Positions 54,086 to 63,933 of a DNA stretch of 64,000 bases are shown here, piece after piece. The translations under genes were made by a program, and so were the position numbers. The stretch is from an uncultured Gemmatimonadota bacterium (lineage in GTDB: Bacteria > Gemmatimonadota > Gemmatimonadetes > Gemmatimonadales > Gemmatimonadaceae): assembly GCA_903882745.1 (NCBI GenBank), contig CAIRYG010000007.1:62001-126000 (forward strand), read 5' to 3'. The notes under the pieces are model-generated. The model did no database searches, was not told where the DNA came from, and worked only from the letters and a program-made list of their open reading frames with translations. Position 1 is the stretch's first letter, and each line of letters opens with the position of its first letter.

Positions 54086-55081
54086 ATGCAGTACACTCGC
54101 CTCGGTCACACCGGTCTTACCGTCTCCCGCCTCTGCCTTGGCTGCATGTCTTTTGGCGACCCTGTTGGGTGGCGCGCGTGGGTGTTGGACGAAGCGGAGT
54201 CGCGTCCCTTCTTCAAGGCGGCGATTGACGCAGGGATCAACTTTTTCGATACGTCAGATATGTACTCGCGCGGCGTCAGCGAGGAGATCACCGGCCGTGC
54301 GCTCAAGGATATGGCGCGCCGCGACGAAATCGTGATTGCCACCAAGGTGTACTTCCCGGTGCGCGACGGGCACAATCTGAGCGGCCTCTCGCGCAAGCAC
54401 ATCATGCATGCCGTGGAAGATTCCCTCCGGCGCTTGCAGACGGACTATATCGACCTCTATCAGATTCATCGCTTTGACGACGCCACCTCGCTCGAGGAGA
54501 CGCTTAGCGCGCTCGATCGCCTGATTCAGGACGGTAAGGTGCGGTACATCGGTGCCAGTAGCGGTCCCGCTTGGCTGATGATGAAGGCGCTCTCGGTGAG
54601 CGAGCAAAACGGATGGGCGCGCTTTGCTACCATGCAAAACCACTACAACGCGCTCTATCGCGAAGAAGAGCGCGAGATGATGCCGCTCTGCATGCAGGAG
54701 GGGGTGGGGGTGATCCCGTGGTCGCCCATGGCACGCGGGTATCTCACCCGCCCGTCGGCAGTCACCAAGGCGCGCCCCACGCTGCGCGCCACCGGCGACA
54801 GCTATTCGATCGGCATGTACGACGACACGGTGAACTGGGCGATTGTCGACGCCGTGGAAGCCATTGCCACCGCGCGCGGGATCCCCATGGCGCAGGTCGC
54901 ACTCGCCTGGTTGCTCGCGCGACGTGGTGTCACGGCCCCGATTATTGGGGCCACGAAACTCGCGCAGCTCACCGATGCAATTGCGGCACTCGACGTGACG
55001 TTGACCGCCGACGAAATCGCCGCGATCGAAAAGCCCTACGTGCCGGTGCGTGTCCTCGGCTTTGAAGGGCCCAAGGGCTGA
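54086..55081 (+). CDS. Aldo/keto reductase
   Basis: A 331-residue NADPH-dependent oxidoreductase, (beta/alpha)8 barrel, of the YajO/YakC-like group. The catalytic tetrad is complete: D55 and Y60 in FFDTSDMYS, K87 in ATKVYF and H128 in YQIHRF. The cofactor site includes GASSGPAWLM and IIGATKLAQL. ATG 54086 begins the family N-terminus YTRLGHTGLTVSRLCLG; a longer frame from 54011 reads through the repeat and is not credible. Physiological substrate unknown. A strong terminator follows. Confidence 0.95.
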   Translation: MQYTRLGHTGLTVSRLCLGCMSFGDPVGWRAWVLDEAESRPFFKAAIDAGINFFDTSDMYSRGVSEEITGRALKDMARRDEIVIATKVYFPVRDGHNLSGLSRKHIMHAVEDSLRRLQTDYIDLYQIHRFDDATSLEETLSALDRLIQDGKVRYIGASSGPAWLMMKALSVSEQNGWARFATMQNHYNALYREEEREMMPLCMQEGVGVIPWSPMARGYLTRPSAVTKARPTLRATGDSYSIGMYDDTVNWAIVDAVEAIATARGIPMAQVALAWLLARRGVTAPIIGATKLAQLTDAIAALDVTLTADEIAAIEKPYVPVRVLGFEGPKG

Positions 55082-55086
55082 TGCAC

Positions 55087-55121
55087 CACGCGGGCGGCAA
55101 TCGGTGATTGCCGCCCGCGTG
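55087..55121. terminator. Bidirectional terminator hairpin
   Basis: CACGCGGGCGGCAAT (55087-55101) pairs perfectly with ATTGCCGCCCGCGTG (55107-55121), a 15-bp stem with a 5-nt loop. It lies between the converging aldo/keto reductase and nitroreductase genes and may end both. Confidence 0.85.
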
Positions 55122-55135
55122 CTGGTGCCGCTCGC

Positions 55136-55756
55136 TTAGCGACCGCCGACGAACCCTTCGCCCCACTTCCCGGCAAAGACGATCTGCCCGAGTGGCTTGC
55201 GCGTGCGCGGCGTGAGCTCGCGGATCTTCATCGACTCGGCGACCTTCTCGAGCGGGAGCTGGTAGCCCAGGGTGAACATCGTCATGATCGTGTAGCGATC
55301 CGGGATCCCGAACGACGCGCGGATGTCGTCGGTCTCGAATCCGCCCATCTGATGCAGCATCAGTCCACGAGCGGTGGCTTCGAGGGCGAGGCTCAGCGCG
55401 GCTTGTCCCGCGTCGTAGGAATGCCAGCGGTTGGTGGTGTCGTCCTTGTCGATGCGCGTGTACGAGCAGATCACGCCAAGAATCGGTGCAAAGTCGCACC
55501 AGGTCTGATTCGCTGGCGCGAGCGCGTCGAACGCGGTCTCCCACGCCTCAGGATTCGTGTGCCGGTCGCAGATGATGATGCGCCAGGGCTGCTCATTCAT
55601 GCAGGAGGGGGCCCAGCGCGCGGCTTCGAGGACGCCCGTGAGGTCTTCGAGCGAGACGTGACGATCGGCGTCGTAGGCGCGCCCGCTCCAGCGAGCGGTC
55701 GCGTGTGCGTTGATAGGGACCGACGTGTGCGCCGGCTTCGGGATCGCCGCGCTCAC
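55136..55756 (-). CDS. Nitroreductase family protein
   Basis: A 206-residue FMN-dependent oxidoreductase starting at GTG 55756. WSGRAYDADR near 23 and ARWAPSCMNEQPWRIIICDR (47-66) are the FMN-binding N-terminus, and LMLHQMGGFETDDIR lies near 130. The upstream frame to 55873 encodes a His-rich HHQHPQHQHHHAGE stretch without a clear start and is left out. Possible roles are quinone, nitro-compound or unsaturated-aldehyde reduction; not resolved here. Confidence 0.9.
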   Translation of the reverse strand: MSAAIPKPAHTSVPINAHATARWSGRAYDADRHVSLEDLTGVLEAARWAPSCMNEQPWRIIICDRHTNPEAWETAFDALAPANQTWCDFAPILGVICSYTRIDKDDTTNRWHSYDAGQAALSLALEATARGLMLHQMGGFETDDIRASFGIPDRYTIMTMFTLGYQLPLEKVAESMKIRELTPRTRKPLGQIVFAGKWGEGFVGGR

Positions 55757-55909
55757 GAGGTGACAGAGCGCTGGTTGGCGCTCCCCTGCGTGGTGGTGCT
55801 GGTGCTGCGGGTGCTGATGATGCGCACAGTGAGTGATGGCAAAGAGGAATGAGCGTGTCGTCCACCAGTGCAAACGCGCGACCGCGCGCGTTCGTTTCGC
55901 GTGACGGTC

Positions 55910-56548
55910 TTACGGGAGCGCGTTCACGGTGAGTGTGACCACGCCGGTATTCGCCGCAGAGGCGGCGATCAGATCGTTCGCGAAGGTCGTGTAGCTCCCT
56001 GAGCAGGACGTACCTGCTCGGTAGACGCGCACCTCGGTGTCAGTGGCGTACTTCCAGTAGCCCCAATATCCCGCGCTGGACGAGGCCGGATGCGTGCCGA
56101 GGCACTGGAGCCCCGCGGAGCGGGAGAGGGCGACCATGACGGGACTCGTGGTCTTGTTGTCGATCTTCACCGCGAAAAAGCGGAAGGGACCAATCGTGTT
56201 GGTGATCGCTATGGTGTCCTTCACGATCGTCAGGAGCCGGTCAAACGACTGCGAGGAGGGGAGATCATCGATCCCCTGGTTGCCGCCGGCGAACGTGACC
56301 AATGGCGGCGGCGTCCAGAGCGCCTGCGTAACCGTGAGGTTCGCGTCGCCGGTGACGGCCGCCCCGCAGCAGGCGAGATTCGCGACGCCGGCGGAGGCCA
56401 GCGACACCGTGATCGGGGCCACCAAATAGTTGATGGCCGTCACCTTTCGCGTGGGCGGTACCGGGGTCTCCAGGATGTTGCAGGAGACGGTGGAGGCGAG
56501 CAACCCGACTCCGACGAAGAGCAACCGCAGCGACCGCAGCGGCCGCAT
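55910..56548 (-). CDS. Hypothetical lipoprotein
   Basis: A 212-residue protein from ATG 56548. The signal peptide ends in a lipobox (LASTVSC, Cys about residue 23). The mature part is Thr/Ser/Val-rich with CLGTH and ACC and a C-terminal Cys-containing segment, in a beta-rich pattern similar to some DUF4397-like envelope proteins, but the resemblance is weak. A TTG farther upstream gives a longer form. Function unknown; no enzymatic motif seen. Confidence 0.65.
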   Translation of the reverse strand: MRPLRSLRLLFVGVGLLASTVSCNILETPVPPTRKVTAINYLVAPITVSLASAGVANLACCGAAVTGDANLTVTQALWTPPPLVTFAGGNQGIDDLPSSQSFDRLLTIVKDTIAITNTIGPFRFFAVKIDNKTTSPVMVALSRSAGLQCLGTHPASSSAGYWGYWKYATDTEVRVYRAGTSCSGSYTTFANDLIAASAANTGVVTLTVNALP

Positions 56549-56620
56549 GTGCGTGACACAGGAACGAAGCAACAGGAGTCCCCGGCGATGGAGTGTTGTT
56601 AGCAAAATGGCAGGAGAACG

Positions 56621-56654
56621 CAGAAAGGGCCAACCGCGAGGTCAGCCCTTTCTG
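56621..56654 (-). terminator. Hairpin downstream of tRNA-Asn
   Basis: CAGAAAGGGC (56621-56630) pairs with GCCCTTTCTG (56645-56654), 10 bp with a 14-nt loop. On the minus strand it begins about 22 nt after the tRNA end and is followed by a C/T-rich stretch. Likely the tRNA terminator. Confidence 0.65.
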
Positions 56655-56676
56655 GGTCCTGCCGATCTGCTGGAAG

Positions 56677-56749
56677 CTCCCGAGGAGGGACTCGAACCCC
56701 CGACAGGGTGATTAACAGTCACCTGCTCTACCACCTGAGCTACTCGGGA
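56677..56749 (-). tRNA. tRNA-Asn (anticodon GUU)
   Basis: On the minus strand TCCCGAG (5', 56743-56749) pairs with CTCGGGA (56678-56684), discriminator G at 56677. The D-arm GCTC...GAGC, anticodon stem GGTGA/TCACC with loop CTGTTAA (anticodon GTT, 56714-56716) and T-arm GGGGG-TTCGAGT-CCCTC (with one mismatch) are present. CCA is not encoded. Confidence 0.97.
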
Positions 56750-56841
56750 ATAGCTTCGAAAAATACCCTAAAGCTCACGCGGGGTCAACTTCCACCCTTT
56801 TCGACCCCAACTCCTTGCCCCGCAACACGCTACGGAACCTG

Positions 56842-57693
56842 TCAGCGCGTCACGGCGTCCCTGGCCAGCACCGCCGCGTCCTTCATCCCCTCGCCCTCGG
56901 CGATTAGGGTGTCCATTCGGGCTGCAATCCCAGGGAGCACGGCCAACGGCAGGCTCCCCGAGCTCTCGATCATCAGGCGCACATCTTTCCGCGCCATCAC
57001 GAGCTCGAAACTCGGGGTGAAGTCACCCTTCGCCATCTGACGGCCGCGCCCCGCCACGACATTCCCGGGATTGAAGAAGTCGAGCAGCTTCAGCGCATCG
57101 TCGGGTGCCACGCCGCTTCCCTTGGCAATGCTGAGCACATCGGCCATGGTCGCGGCAATGCCGAGGATAAAGGCGTTCCCAAAGAGCTTGTACACGGCCG
57201 CGAGATCAGGGCGCTCGCCAAAGTACTCCAGCTTCTGCGCCATCGCGGCGAGGGCGGGCTGCACGGCGTCAAAGTGCGCCTGTGGGCCCGCGGCCATAAT
57301 GATCCCTTGCCCCAGTCGCCCGGCGGCGGGTCCGATGAACACGGGGCAGTGGAGGTAGCGCACGCCACTCGCATTCAAGCGCGCCGAACGTTCGGCGGTG
57401 AGCTTGGGCTGTGTGGTGGTATGGTCGCAGATGACGGTGTTGGGGCCGAGTCCGGCATGCGCGGCGCTGATGACGGCTTCAACGGATTCGTCGTCGCGGA
57501 GGACGATGTGCACCCGTTCGGCACCGCGTACCGCATCGGCCGGTGTGGCGGCGGTCGTGATGTTGAACGCGCGTAAGGCTTCAGCTTTTGCGGCGGTCCG
57601 GTTCCATGCGGTGACCTGGTCACCACGTCCAGCGGCGGCTTCGGCGAGTGCGGACCCAAGGAGTCCGGTGCCAAGGAATGCGATCTGTGCCAT
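56842..57693 (-). CDS. NAD-binding 6-phosphogluconate/3-hydroxyisobutyrate dehydrogenase-like protein
   Basis: A 283-residue beta-hydroxyacid dehydrogenase family protein. AFLGTGLLGSALAEAAAGRG near 5 is the Rossmann dinucleotide loop (GxGxxG). The catalytic Lys lies in VYKLFGNAFILG near 168, and FFNPGNVVAGRG is in the helical C-terminal half. The substrate motif resembles the GLYR/HIBADH group, which reduces semialdehydes. It runs from 57693 to 56842, downstream of uvrA, with 16 bp between. Confidence 0.9.
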   Translation of the reverse strand: MAQIAFLGTGLLGSALAEAAAGRGDQVTAWNRTAAKAEALRAFNITTAATPADAVRGAERVHIVLRDDESVEAVISAAHAGLGPNTVICDHTTTQPKLTAERSARLNASGVRYLHCPVFIGPAAGRLGQGIIMAAGPQAHFDAVQPALAAMAQKLEYFGERPDLAAVYKLFGNAFILGIAATMADVLSIAKGSGVAPDDALKLLDFFNPGNVVAGRGRQMAKGDFTPSFELVMARKDVRLMIESSGSLPLAVLPGIAARMDTLIAEGEGMKDAAVLARDAVTR

Positions 57694-57709
57694 GAAATGC
57701 TCGGTGAGG

Positions 57710-60547
57710 CTATCGCCCCGGCTTTCGTTTTGGTTTCGCGGGAGTCAGGGACGTGGTGAGCAGCGGCGCTAACCAACGACCCGTGTGTGATGCGGTGATA
57801 CCAACAATCTCCTCGGGCGTTCCCATGGCCACCACCTGTCCGCCGCCAGAGCCACCGTCGGGCCCCATGTCGACGATCCAGTCGGCGAGCTTGATCACGT
57901 CCAAGTTGTGCTCGATCAGGAGTACCGTGTGCCCAGCCTCCACCAGACGGTCGAGCACCTGCGCGAGTTTCCGAATGTCCTCGAGGTGCAGTCCGGTGGT
58001 GGGCTCGTCCATGATGTACAGCTTGCGCCCTTTCTGCTTGGCGCTGAGCGTGAGTTCGCGCGCAATTTTCAGGCGCTGTGCCTCGCCGCCAGAGAGCGTC
58101 GTGGCCGGCTGGCCGAGTCGCAGGTAGCCTAATCCCACCTGCTGCACCTGCCAGAGCGCCTGTCCGAGTTTCTCCTCGTGCGGAAAGAACCGGATTGCCT
58201 CGTCCACGGTCATCTCGAGCACGTCGACGATGCTGCGGCCAAAGTACTTCACCTCAAGCACTTCAGGCTTGAAGCGCTTGCCGTCGCATTCTTCGCACGG
58301 CACAAAGACATCGGCCATGAACACCATCTCGACTTCCTGGTAGCCGGCACCTTCGCACTTGTCACAGCGTCCGCCGGCCACGTTAAAGCTGAAGGTGCTT
58401 GCCGTGTACTTCTTCTGCCGAGCGAGCGGAATGTCGGCGTAGATGCGGCGGATTTCGTCGTACGCCTTGATGTACGTCACCGGATTGGAGCGCGGCGACC
58501 GTCCAATGGGCTCTTGGTCGACGAGTACAACATCGGTGAGCGACTCCCACCCGCGAAGATCAGTGAAGGCGCCAACTTTTTCGCCGAGGTGCTGCTTGGC
58601 GGAGTGCTCACCCGTAATCCGCTGCTCCAGTGCGCGATACAGCACATCGTGAATCAGCGTACTCTTTCCACTGCCGCTCACCCCGGTCACGGCGGTGAGG
58701 CAGCCGAGTGGAATCTTGATATCGACGCCGCGCAGGTTGTGCTCGCGCGCGCCGGTGAGCGTGAGCCAGCGCGGCCCCGTGAGGCGACGCGCGCCGGGGA
58801 GGGGAATCGTGCGCGCGCCGGTGAGATACTGCCCCGTGAGCGGGCTCTCTTTGGCGCGCGACATCGGGCCGCTGAACACGACCTTTCCACCCTGCTCGCC
58901 GGCGGCGGGGCCGAGCTCCACCATCCAGTCGGCGATGCGCATGGCTTCGAGGTCGTGCTCGACGACGATGACGGTGTTGCCGCCATCGCGGAGGCGCACG
59001 AGCAGCGAGAGCAGGCGATCCATGTCGCGCGGATGTAACCCGATGCTCGGTTCGTCGAGCACGTAGGTGGCATCTACGAGATGCGAGCCCAACGAGTTCG
59101 AGAGGCCGATGCGTTGCGCCTCGCCGCCGGAGAGCGTGCGCGTGGTACGGTCCAACGTGAGGTAGGTGAGCCCCACGTCGCAGAGGAACTTCAGTCGCTC
59201 GCGCGCCTCGCGGAGGATGTGCGACGCGATCGCCATCTCATTCGGCGTCAGCGCCAGAGCATCCACCCACGCGCGCAATAGATCCACCGGCATCGCGGCA
59301 ATCTCGGCGATGCTCCGTTCGGCGATCTTCACGTTCAGTGCGTCGGCCTGCAGCTTGGTGCCGTGGCATCCGTGGCACTCCTGCGCGGTTTGATACTTTC
59401 GCAGGAAGACGCGGATGTACTGTTTGTACTTTTTCGGCTCGAGCGACTCCAGGTGCTTCACGATCCCCAAGAATCCCTTCCCCTTGCCGCGCAACAGTTT
59501 CTCGCGCGCGGTCGCCGAGAGCGTCGCCCAGGGGGAATCCATTGGGATTCCTTCTTTCTTGGCGAACTCGGCGAGGGCCAGGCGCTTGTTGTCGTAACGC
59601 GGCATCGTCCAGGGGTCGATCGCCCCTTCGCGCAACGTGCGCTCGGGGTAGGGAATGATCAGCGACTCGTCGTACTCGAGTGTTGCGCCGAATCCGTTGC
59701 ACACCGAGCAGGCGCCGCGCGGATTGTTGAACGAAAAAAGCTGCGGACTCGGCGCCGGTGCCGTGTGTCCGTCGTTCGGGCACTCGAAGCGGGTGGTGAA
59801 GCGGAGTCGTCGCTCGGGGGCGTCGGGCGGCATCACGATTGCCGTGGCGTCGCCGTCGCCTTCGATGAAGGCCGTCTCAAACGCGTCGGTGAAGCGGGTG
59901 CGCGTGGCCGGGTCGACAGTGAGTCGATCGGCAACAATGAGCAGCTCCTTCGCCTTGGCCAAGTTGGTCTTGGGCGGGAGTTCATCGAGGTGCATCGGCA
60001 CGCCGTTGGCCACCACGCGCACGAAGGCTTTGGCGCGGAGCATCTCCACCACTTCGGTGTGCGTCGCCTTCGCGCTCCGGTGCAGCGGAAAGGTGATCAT
60101 AACGCGCGAGGCGCTCGGCGATTCCAGCGTGCGGTCGGCGGCGCCCTGCGGCGTGTCCGGTTTGAGCTCGCGGCCGCAGGTGGGGCAGATCGTGCGGCCG
60201 ACACGTGCCCACATGAGCCGGAGATAGTCGTAAATCTCCGTTGCCGTGCCAACCGTGGAGCGCGACGTGCGTGTGGGGTTCTTCTGCTCGATCGCGACCG
60301 CGGGAGAGAGCCCGTCGATGAAATCGACGTCGGGCTTCTTCATGCGCTCCAAGAACTGGCGCGCGTACGCCGACAGCGACTCGACGTATCGGCGCTGTCC
60401 TTCGGCGTAAATCGTGTCGAAGGCGAGCGACGACTTGCCGGAGCCGCTAGGGCCGGTGACAACGGTAATGGCGCGCCGCGGGATCTCGAGGTCGATCCCC
60501 TGCAGGTTGTGCTGCCGGGCGCCGCGGATGATGATGCGGTCCTTCAC
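57710..60547 (-). CDS. uvrA: UvrABC excinuclease subunit A
   Basis: A 945-residue DNA-damage recognition ATPase of nucleotide excision repair. It has two ABC-type ATPase halves: Walker [10 protein letters not shown] at residues 32-40 and [12 protein letters not shown] near 620. Zinc-binding cysteine pairs are in CSVCNGFG and CHGCHGTK in the first half and [13 protein letters not shown] with CEECDGKRF in the second. Signatures [11 protein letters not shown] and [11 protein letters not shown] are both intact. Length is normal. The C-terminus is Lys/Arg-rich. Starts at ATG 60547, near the barrel gene. Confidence 0.98.
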   Translation of the reverse strand: MKDRIIIRGARQHNLQGIDLEIPRRAITVVTGPSGSGKSSLAFDTIYAEGQRRYVESLSAYARQFLERMKKPDVDFIDGLSPAVAIEQKNPTRTSRSTVGTATEIYDYLRLMWARVGRTICPTCGRELKPDTPQGAADRTLESPSASRVMITFPLHRSAKATHTEVVEMLRAKAFVRVVANGVPMHLDELPPKTNLAKAKELLIVADRLTVDPATRTRFTDAFETAFIEGDGDATAIVMPPDAPERRLRFTTRFECPNDGHTAPAPSPQLFSFNNPRGACSVCNGFGATLEYDESLIIPYPERTLREGAIDPWTMPRYDNKRLALAEFAKKEGIPMDSPWATLSATAREKLLRGKGKGFLGIVKHLESLEPKKYKQYIRVFLRKYQTAQECHGCHGTKLQADALNVKIAERSIAEIAAMPVDLLRAWVDALALTPNEMAIASHILREARERLKFLCDVGLTYLTLDRTTRTLSGGEAQRIGLSNSLGSHLVDATYVLDEPSIGLHPRDMDRLLSLLVRLRDGGNTVIVVEHDLEAMRIADWMVELGPAAGEQGGKVVFSGPMSRAKESPLTGQYLTGARTIPLPGARRLTGPRWLTLTGAREHNLRGVDIKIPLGCLTAVTGVSGSGKSTLIHDVLYRALEQRITGEHSAKQHLGEKVGAFTDLRGWESLTDVVLVDQEPIGRSPRSNPVTYIKAYDEIRRIYADIPLARQKKYTASTFSFNVAGGRCDKCEGAGYQEVEMVFMADVFVPCEECDGKRFKPEVLEVKYFGRSIVDVLEMTVDEAIRFFPHEEKLGQALWQVQQVGLGYLRLGQPATTLSGGEAQRLKIARELTLSAKQKGRKLYIMDEPTTGLHLEDIRKLAQVLDRLVEAGHTVLLIEHNLDVIKLADWIVDMGPDGGSGGGQVVAMGTPEEIVGITASHTGRWLAPLLTTSLTPAKPKRKPGR

Positions 60548-60556
60548 AGCCGAAAG

Positions 60557-61909
60557 TTAGTGGGCGTCCATCATTGGTGCGCTGCGGCGCGGACGCAGCC
60601 GGAGGAATACCATGACGCCACCGGTCACCTTTCCTCCGTACGTCGATTCGAGTGCGCCGCCCACAAGATTCACGGAGAATCGTGCGCCGAGTCCGAGATT
60701 GGTGCGTGCGGTGCGGGACAAAGTTCGGACTCCGCCGATGGAGACACTCCCGAGATCAAAGGTGCCTTCCGGGGTGCTCTTCGGCAGGACTAGGTCGTCG
60801 GAGGTCTTCTGCACAAACTCGGCGCGCGCGAACACCGACCCGCGTTCTTCGTCAGCCACTTCGGCTTCGGCGAGCAGGCTATGCAGCACCCCATCATGAT
60901 CCGAGTGTGACATGCCGCCCCAGATCACCGATGCGGCGAACTGACGGTCCGCGGAGAGTGTGCGGCCGTACTGCACGGCGGTGAGCGCGCGATGCATGGA
61001 GTGCCCAGCATCGCTGGTCTCGGGACTCTTGATAAAGCCGAAGCCGGCGGTGAGGCTCCAGTTCGCGGTCGGGTTGGCCGTGACGCGCGCACTGTACGAC
61101 TGGAGCGGAGCGAAGTCGAAGTTCCAGCGGTTTTGGTCGGGCTCTCGCCCGTTGAACGCGGAGGCCTCGATCTTCAGCCGATTCCACACGAGCCCTGCGG
61201 TTGCCACACCGAAGCTCACGTGGGAGGCGTCCTGCCAATGGTGGCCCAGTGGCGCCGCCAGATCGTCAACCGAGGACGGCCGATGCATGAAGGCCGGTGG
61301 CCCCAGTGCCGGTTCGCCCGACGGCGCGACATACAGCTCCAACGCCATGTCGCGCGTGATCGGATGGTCATAGAGCGCCGCCACCTCCATGAACGCGTCG
61401 TGGGGGTGCTGGCGGTCATGGATCGCCACTCCGTTGTACGTCTCGCCGGTCTGGAGCAGCAGGGGATACCCCGTGCCTCCCACCGTGGCCGCGTCGACGC
61501 TCAGCATCGTCCGGAGTTGCAGTGCGCCCGAGCCCAGCGGGCGCGAGGCCATGAGCATGCCCCAGTTCAGGCTGCCCAGTTGGACAGCGCCGCGCGGGCC
61601 GGACTGATGGTCGAACTGAAGAAACCCGTACCCATGCGCCATGAGATGCCAGTCTCCCGACTTCCAACTCTGCGACGGGAGCGACACGGCGTCGGGGATC
61701 CACGACGTACCCGACGCGAACCGGTTCATGGGCACCCCCGCACCAAAGCGGACCATCGGCTTTTCCGTCATGGCCGACATGTCGTGCCCTTCATGCTGCG
61801 CGTAGAGCGCCGAGGGGGCGAGCAATAGCAGTGCCGTGGCCGTCCGGAGCGTTGTCCTGCCCCACCCGTCATTGCGGCGCCGCTCACACGTTGACTGCAT
61901 AAACCGCAT
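60557..61909 (-). CDS. Putative outer-membrane beta-barrel protein
   Basis: About 450 residues with a signal peptide cleaved near LYA-QH (about residue 38). The mature N-terminus is [15 protein letters not shown], rich in His and Met. The rest has alternating beta-strand patterns with aromatic girdles and a HDRQHPHD motif near 165. No terminal Phe is present, so a classical OMP insertion signal is absent. The His/Met pattern might suit copper or other metals, but this is speculation. I do not know its family. Confidence 0.6.
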   Translation of the reverse strand: MRFMQSTCERRRNDGWGRTTLRTATALLLLAPSALYAQHEGHDMSAMTEKPMVRFGAGVPMNRFASGTSWIPDAVSLPSQSWKSGDWHLMAHGYGFLQFDHQSGPRGAVQLGSLNWGMLMASRPLGSGALQLRTMLSVDAATVGGTGYPLLLQTGETYNGVAIHDRQHPHDAFMEVAALYDHPITRDMALELYVAPSGEPALGPPAFMHRPSSVDDLAAPLGHHWQDASHVSFGVATAGLVWNRLKIEASAFNGREPDQNRWNFDFAPLQSYSARVTANPTANWSLTAGFGFIKSPETSDAGHSMHRALTAVQYGRTLSADRQFAASVIWGGMSHSDHDGVLHSLLAEAEVADEERGSVFARAEFVQKTSDDLVLPKSTPEGTFDLGSVSIGGVRTLSRTARTNLGLGARFSVNLVGGALESTYGGKVTGGVMVFLRLRPRRSAPMMDAH

Positions 61910-61974
61910 ACCAGTACAATAACTGCAGCTCGTAAAAGGTGCCCAGCGTCCGCGCCGACGGCTAAATTCCGCCT

Positions 61975-63792
61975 ATGGCCGCTGCCAAAGACGACGACGC
62001 CCTCGGGAAAGCATTCGACTGGCCCCTCGCCAAACGACTGTTTGGCTATGTGCGCCCCTATGGGCGGTTGGTGGTCGGGTCGTTTGTGCTCCTGATGATC
62101 GAAGGGGTGCTCCAACTGGCCCAGCCGCTGCTCACGCGCCACGTCATTGATATCGCGGTGCCGGCGCACGACGCGGCCGACGTCCAGCGCAGCGCCTTCG
62201 CCTTTGTTGCAGTGCTCTTTACCCTCCTGGGCACCTCGTACGGACAAGTCCTGCTCACGACAAAGCTCGGCCAGTCGGTGATGCACGATCTGCGCAAAGA
62301 AATCTTTGCCCACGTGCAACGGCTCCCGATTCCGTATTTCGACAAGACGCCGGTCGGTCGGCTCGTCACCCGCATCACCTCCGACATTGAGTCGCTGAAC
62401 GAGCTCTTCACCAGCGGCGTTGTGGCGGGGCTCGGCGATCTGGTCACGCTGATCGCGATTGCCGCACTCATGATGAGCGTCGACTGGCGCATGACGCTTG
62501 CTGCGTTCGCCGTGGTCCCGTTCATCTTCCTCACCTCGTGGGTCTTTCGGGCCCGCGTGCGCGAGAGCTATCGCGATATCCGCACCAGGATCGCCCGCAT
62601 CAATGCCTTTCTGCAGGAGCGGCTCACCGGCATGCGCATTGTGCAGCTGTTCGGGCGCGAGCGCGACGAAGCCGAGCGATTTGCCGCGCTGAACCAGTCG
62701 CACCTGGACGCGCATCTGAAGTCCGTTACCGTCTACGCGCTCTACTTTCCCGCCATTGAGATTCTCACGACGATCGCGCTCGCGGCGCTGATTGTCACGG
62801 CAGTGCCGCGTGTCGCCGGGCACGTGCTCACGGTGGGCACGGTGGCCGCGTTCCTCCAGTTGGCGCGTCGCTTTTTCCAGCCGCTGCAGGACCTCTCCGA
62901 TAAGTACAACACACTGCAGCAGGCGATGGCGGCCAGCGAGCGGGTCTTTGCCTTGCTCGATACGCCCGTACCGGTGGATGCCGCGCCGGATCGCATTGCA
63001 CCGTTAGCTGCCGCCGCCGGTGTGACGGTCACGTTTGAGGACGTTTGGTTCAGTTATGGCGGCCCCGACGCTGCCTCGCTCCCGGACCCGCAGTGGGTAC
63101 TCAAAGGGGTGAGCTTCACGGTCCGTCCGGGGCACACCCTCGCCTTGGTTGGACACACGGGGGCAGGGAAGACGACGGTGATCAGCCTGCTGCTGCGCTT
63201 CTATGATCCACAGCGTGGCCGGATTTTGATCAACGGGCGCGACATTAGCACCCTCCCGATCGACACCCTCCGCTCGCACGTGGGCTATGTGCAGCAGGAC
63301 ATCTTCCTGTTTGCCACCGACATTGCCACGAACATCCGCCTGAGCGCGCCACTGAGCGACGCCGAGGTGGAGCGCGCGGCTGTGCGCGTCGGGGCGGACG
63401 ATATCATCAAGCGGTTCCCCGAGGGCTACAAGCACCAGCTCGCCGAACGCGGGGCCAGTGTGAGCGTTGGCGAACGGCAACTGCTCTCCTTTGCGCGCGC
63501 GATTGCCGCCGACCCGGCGCTGCTGCTGCTGGACGAGGCCACGAGCGCCGTCGACAGTGAAATCGAGGCGGTTATCCAGAAGGCGCTCGCGGAACTGATG
63601 CAGGGGCGCACGACCATCGCGGTGGCGCACCGGTTGAGCACGATCAATGCCGCCAACGAGATTCTGGTGATGCACCACGGGGAAGTTCGCGAGCGGGGGA
63701 CGCACCGCGAACTCTTTGACGCACGTGGGCTGTACGCGCGCCTGTATCGCCTGCAGGCTGGAGAGTTCGCCGATGCCACTGCCCCCGTGTAA
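61975..63792 (+). CDS. ABC-type exporter, half-transporter (LmrA/MsbA-like)
   Basis: A 605-residue exporter with a membrane domain (about 1-330, six helices) fused to an ATPase domain. The nucleotide-binding domain has Walker A GHTGAGKTTV near 393, signature VSVGERQLLSFARAIA near 495, Walker B ALLLLDEATSAVDSE near 517 and the H-loop AVAHRLSTIN. It works as a homo- or heterodimer; a partner gene is not in the window. Substrate may be lipids, drugs or peptides. Starts 65 bp from the divergent barrel gene. Confidence 0.95.
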   Translation: MAAAKDDDALGKAFDWPLAKRLFGYVRPYGRLVVGSFVLLMIEGVLQLAQPLLTRHVIDIAVPAHDAADVQRSAFAFVAVLFTLLGTSYGQVLLTTKLGQSVMHDLRKEIFAHVQRLPIPYFDKTPVGRLVTRITSDIESLNELFTSGVVAGLGDLVTLIAIAALMMSVDWRMTLAAFAVVPFIFLTSWVFRARVRESYRDIRTRIARINAFLQERLTGMRIVQLFGRERDEAERFAALNQSHLDAHLKSVTVYALYFPAIEILTTIALAALIVTAVPRVAGHVLTVGTVAAFLQLARRFFQPLQDLSDKYNTLQQAMAASERVFALLDTPVPVDAAPDRIAPLAAAAGVTVTFEDVWFSYGGPDAASLPDPQWVLKGVSFTVRPGHTLALVGHTGAGKTTVISLLLRFYDPQRGRILINGRDISTLPIDTLRSHVGYVQQDIFLFATDIATNIRLSAPLSDAEVERAAVRVGADDIIKRFPEGYKHQLAERGASVSVGERQLLSFARAIAADPALLLLDEATSAVDSEIEAVIQKALAELMQGRTTIAVAHRLSTINAANEILVMHHGEVRERGTHRELFDARGLYARLYRLQAGEFADATAPV

Positions 63793-63933
63793 TTACGGTT
63801 GCCCCCTCCGACAGCGGGGGGTAGTTTCCACGAATACCATGCCTCCTATCGCGCACGGCCACCCACGGAGTTTGCTCGCGGCCCCTGACCTCACCGGTGG
63901 GGTTGCCGCGGCGCTCGTCGTTTCGGTAGTGCG
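63793..63933. other. Intergenic gap before the PP2C gene
   Basis: A 141-bp gap. A 32-codon frame (63839-63937, ATG) ends with a stop overlapping the PP2C ATG. I do not count it as a gene without more evidence. No promoter or repeat was identified. Confidence 0.4.

Noticed and set aside
55757-55873. His-rich N-terminal extension of the nitroreductase
   Set aside because: The only upstream start is TTG; the stretch arises from a GTG/CTG-like repeat, and family proteins start at the GTG 55756 position.
59363-60793. 476-codon frame on + opposite uvrA
   Set aside because: Shadow of UvrA codons; no ribosome site or known domain.
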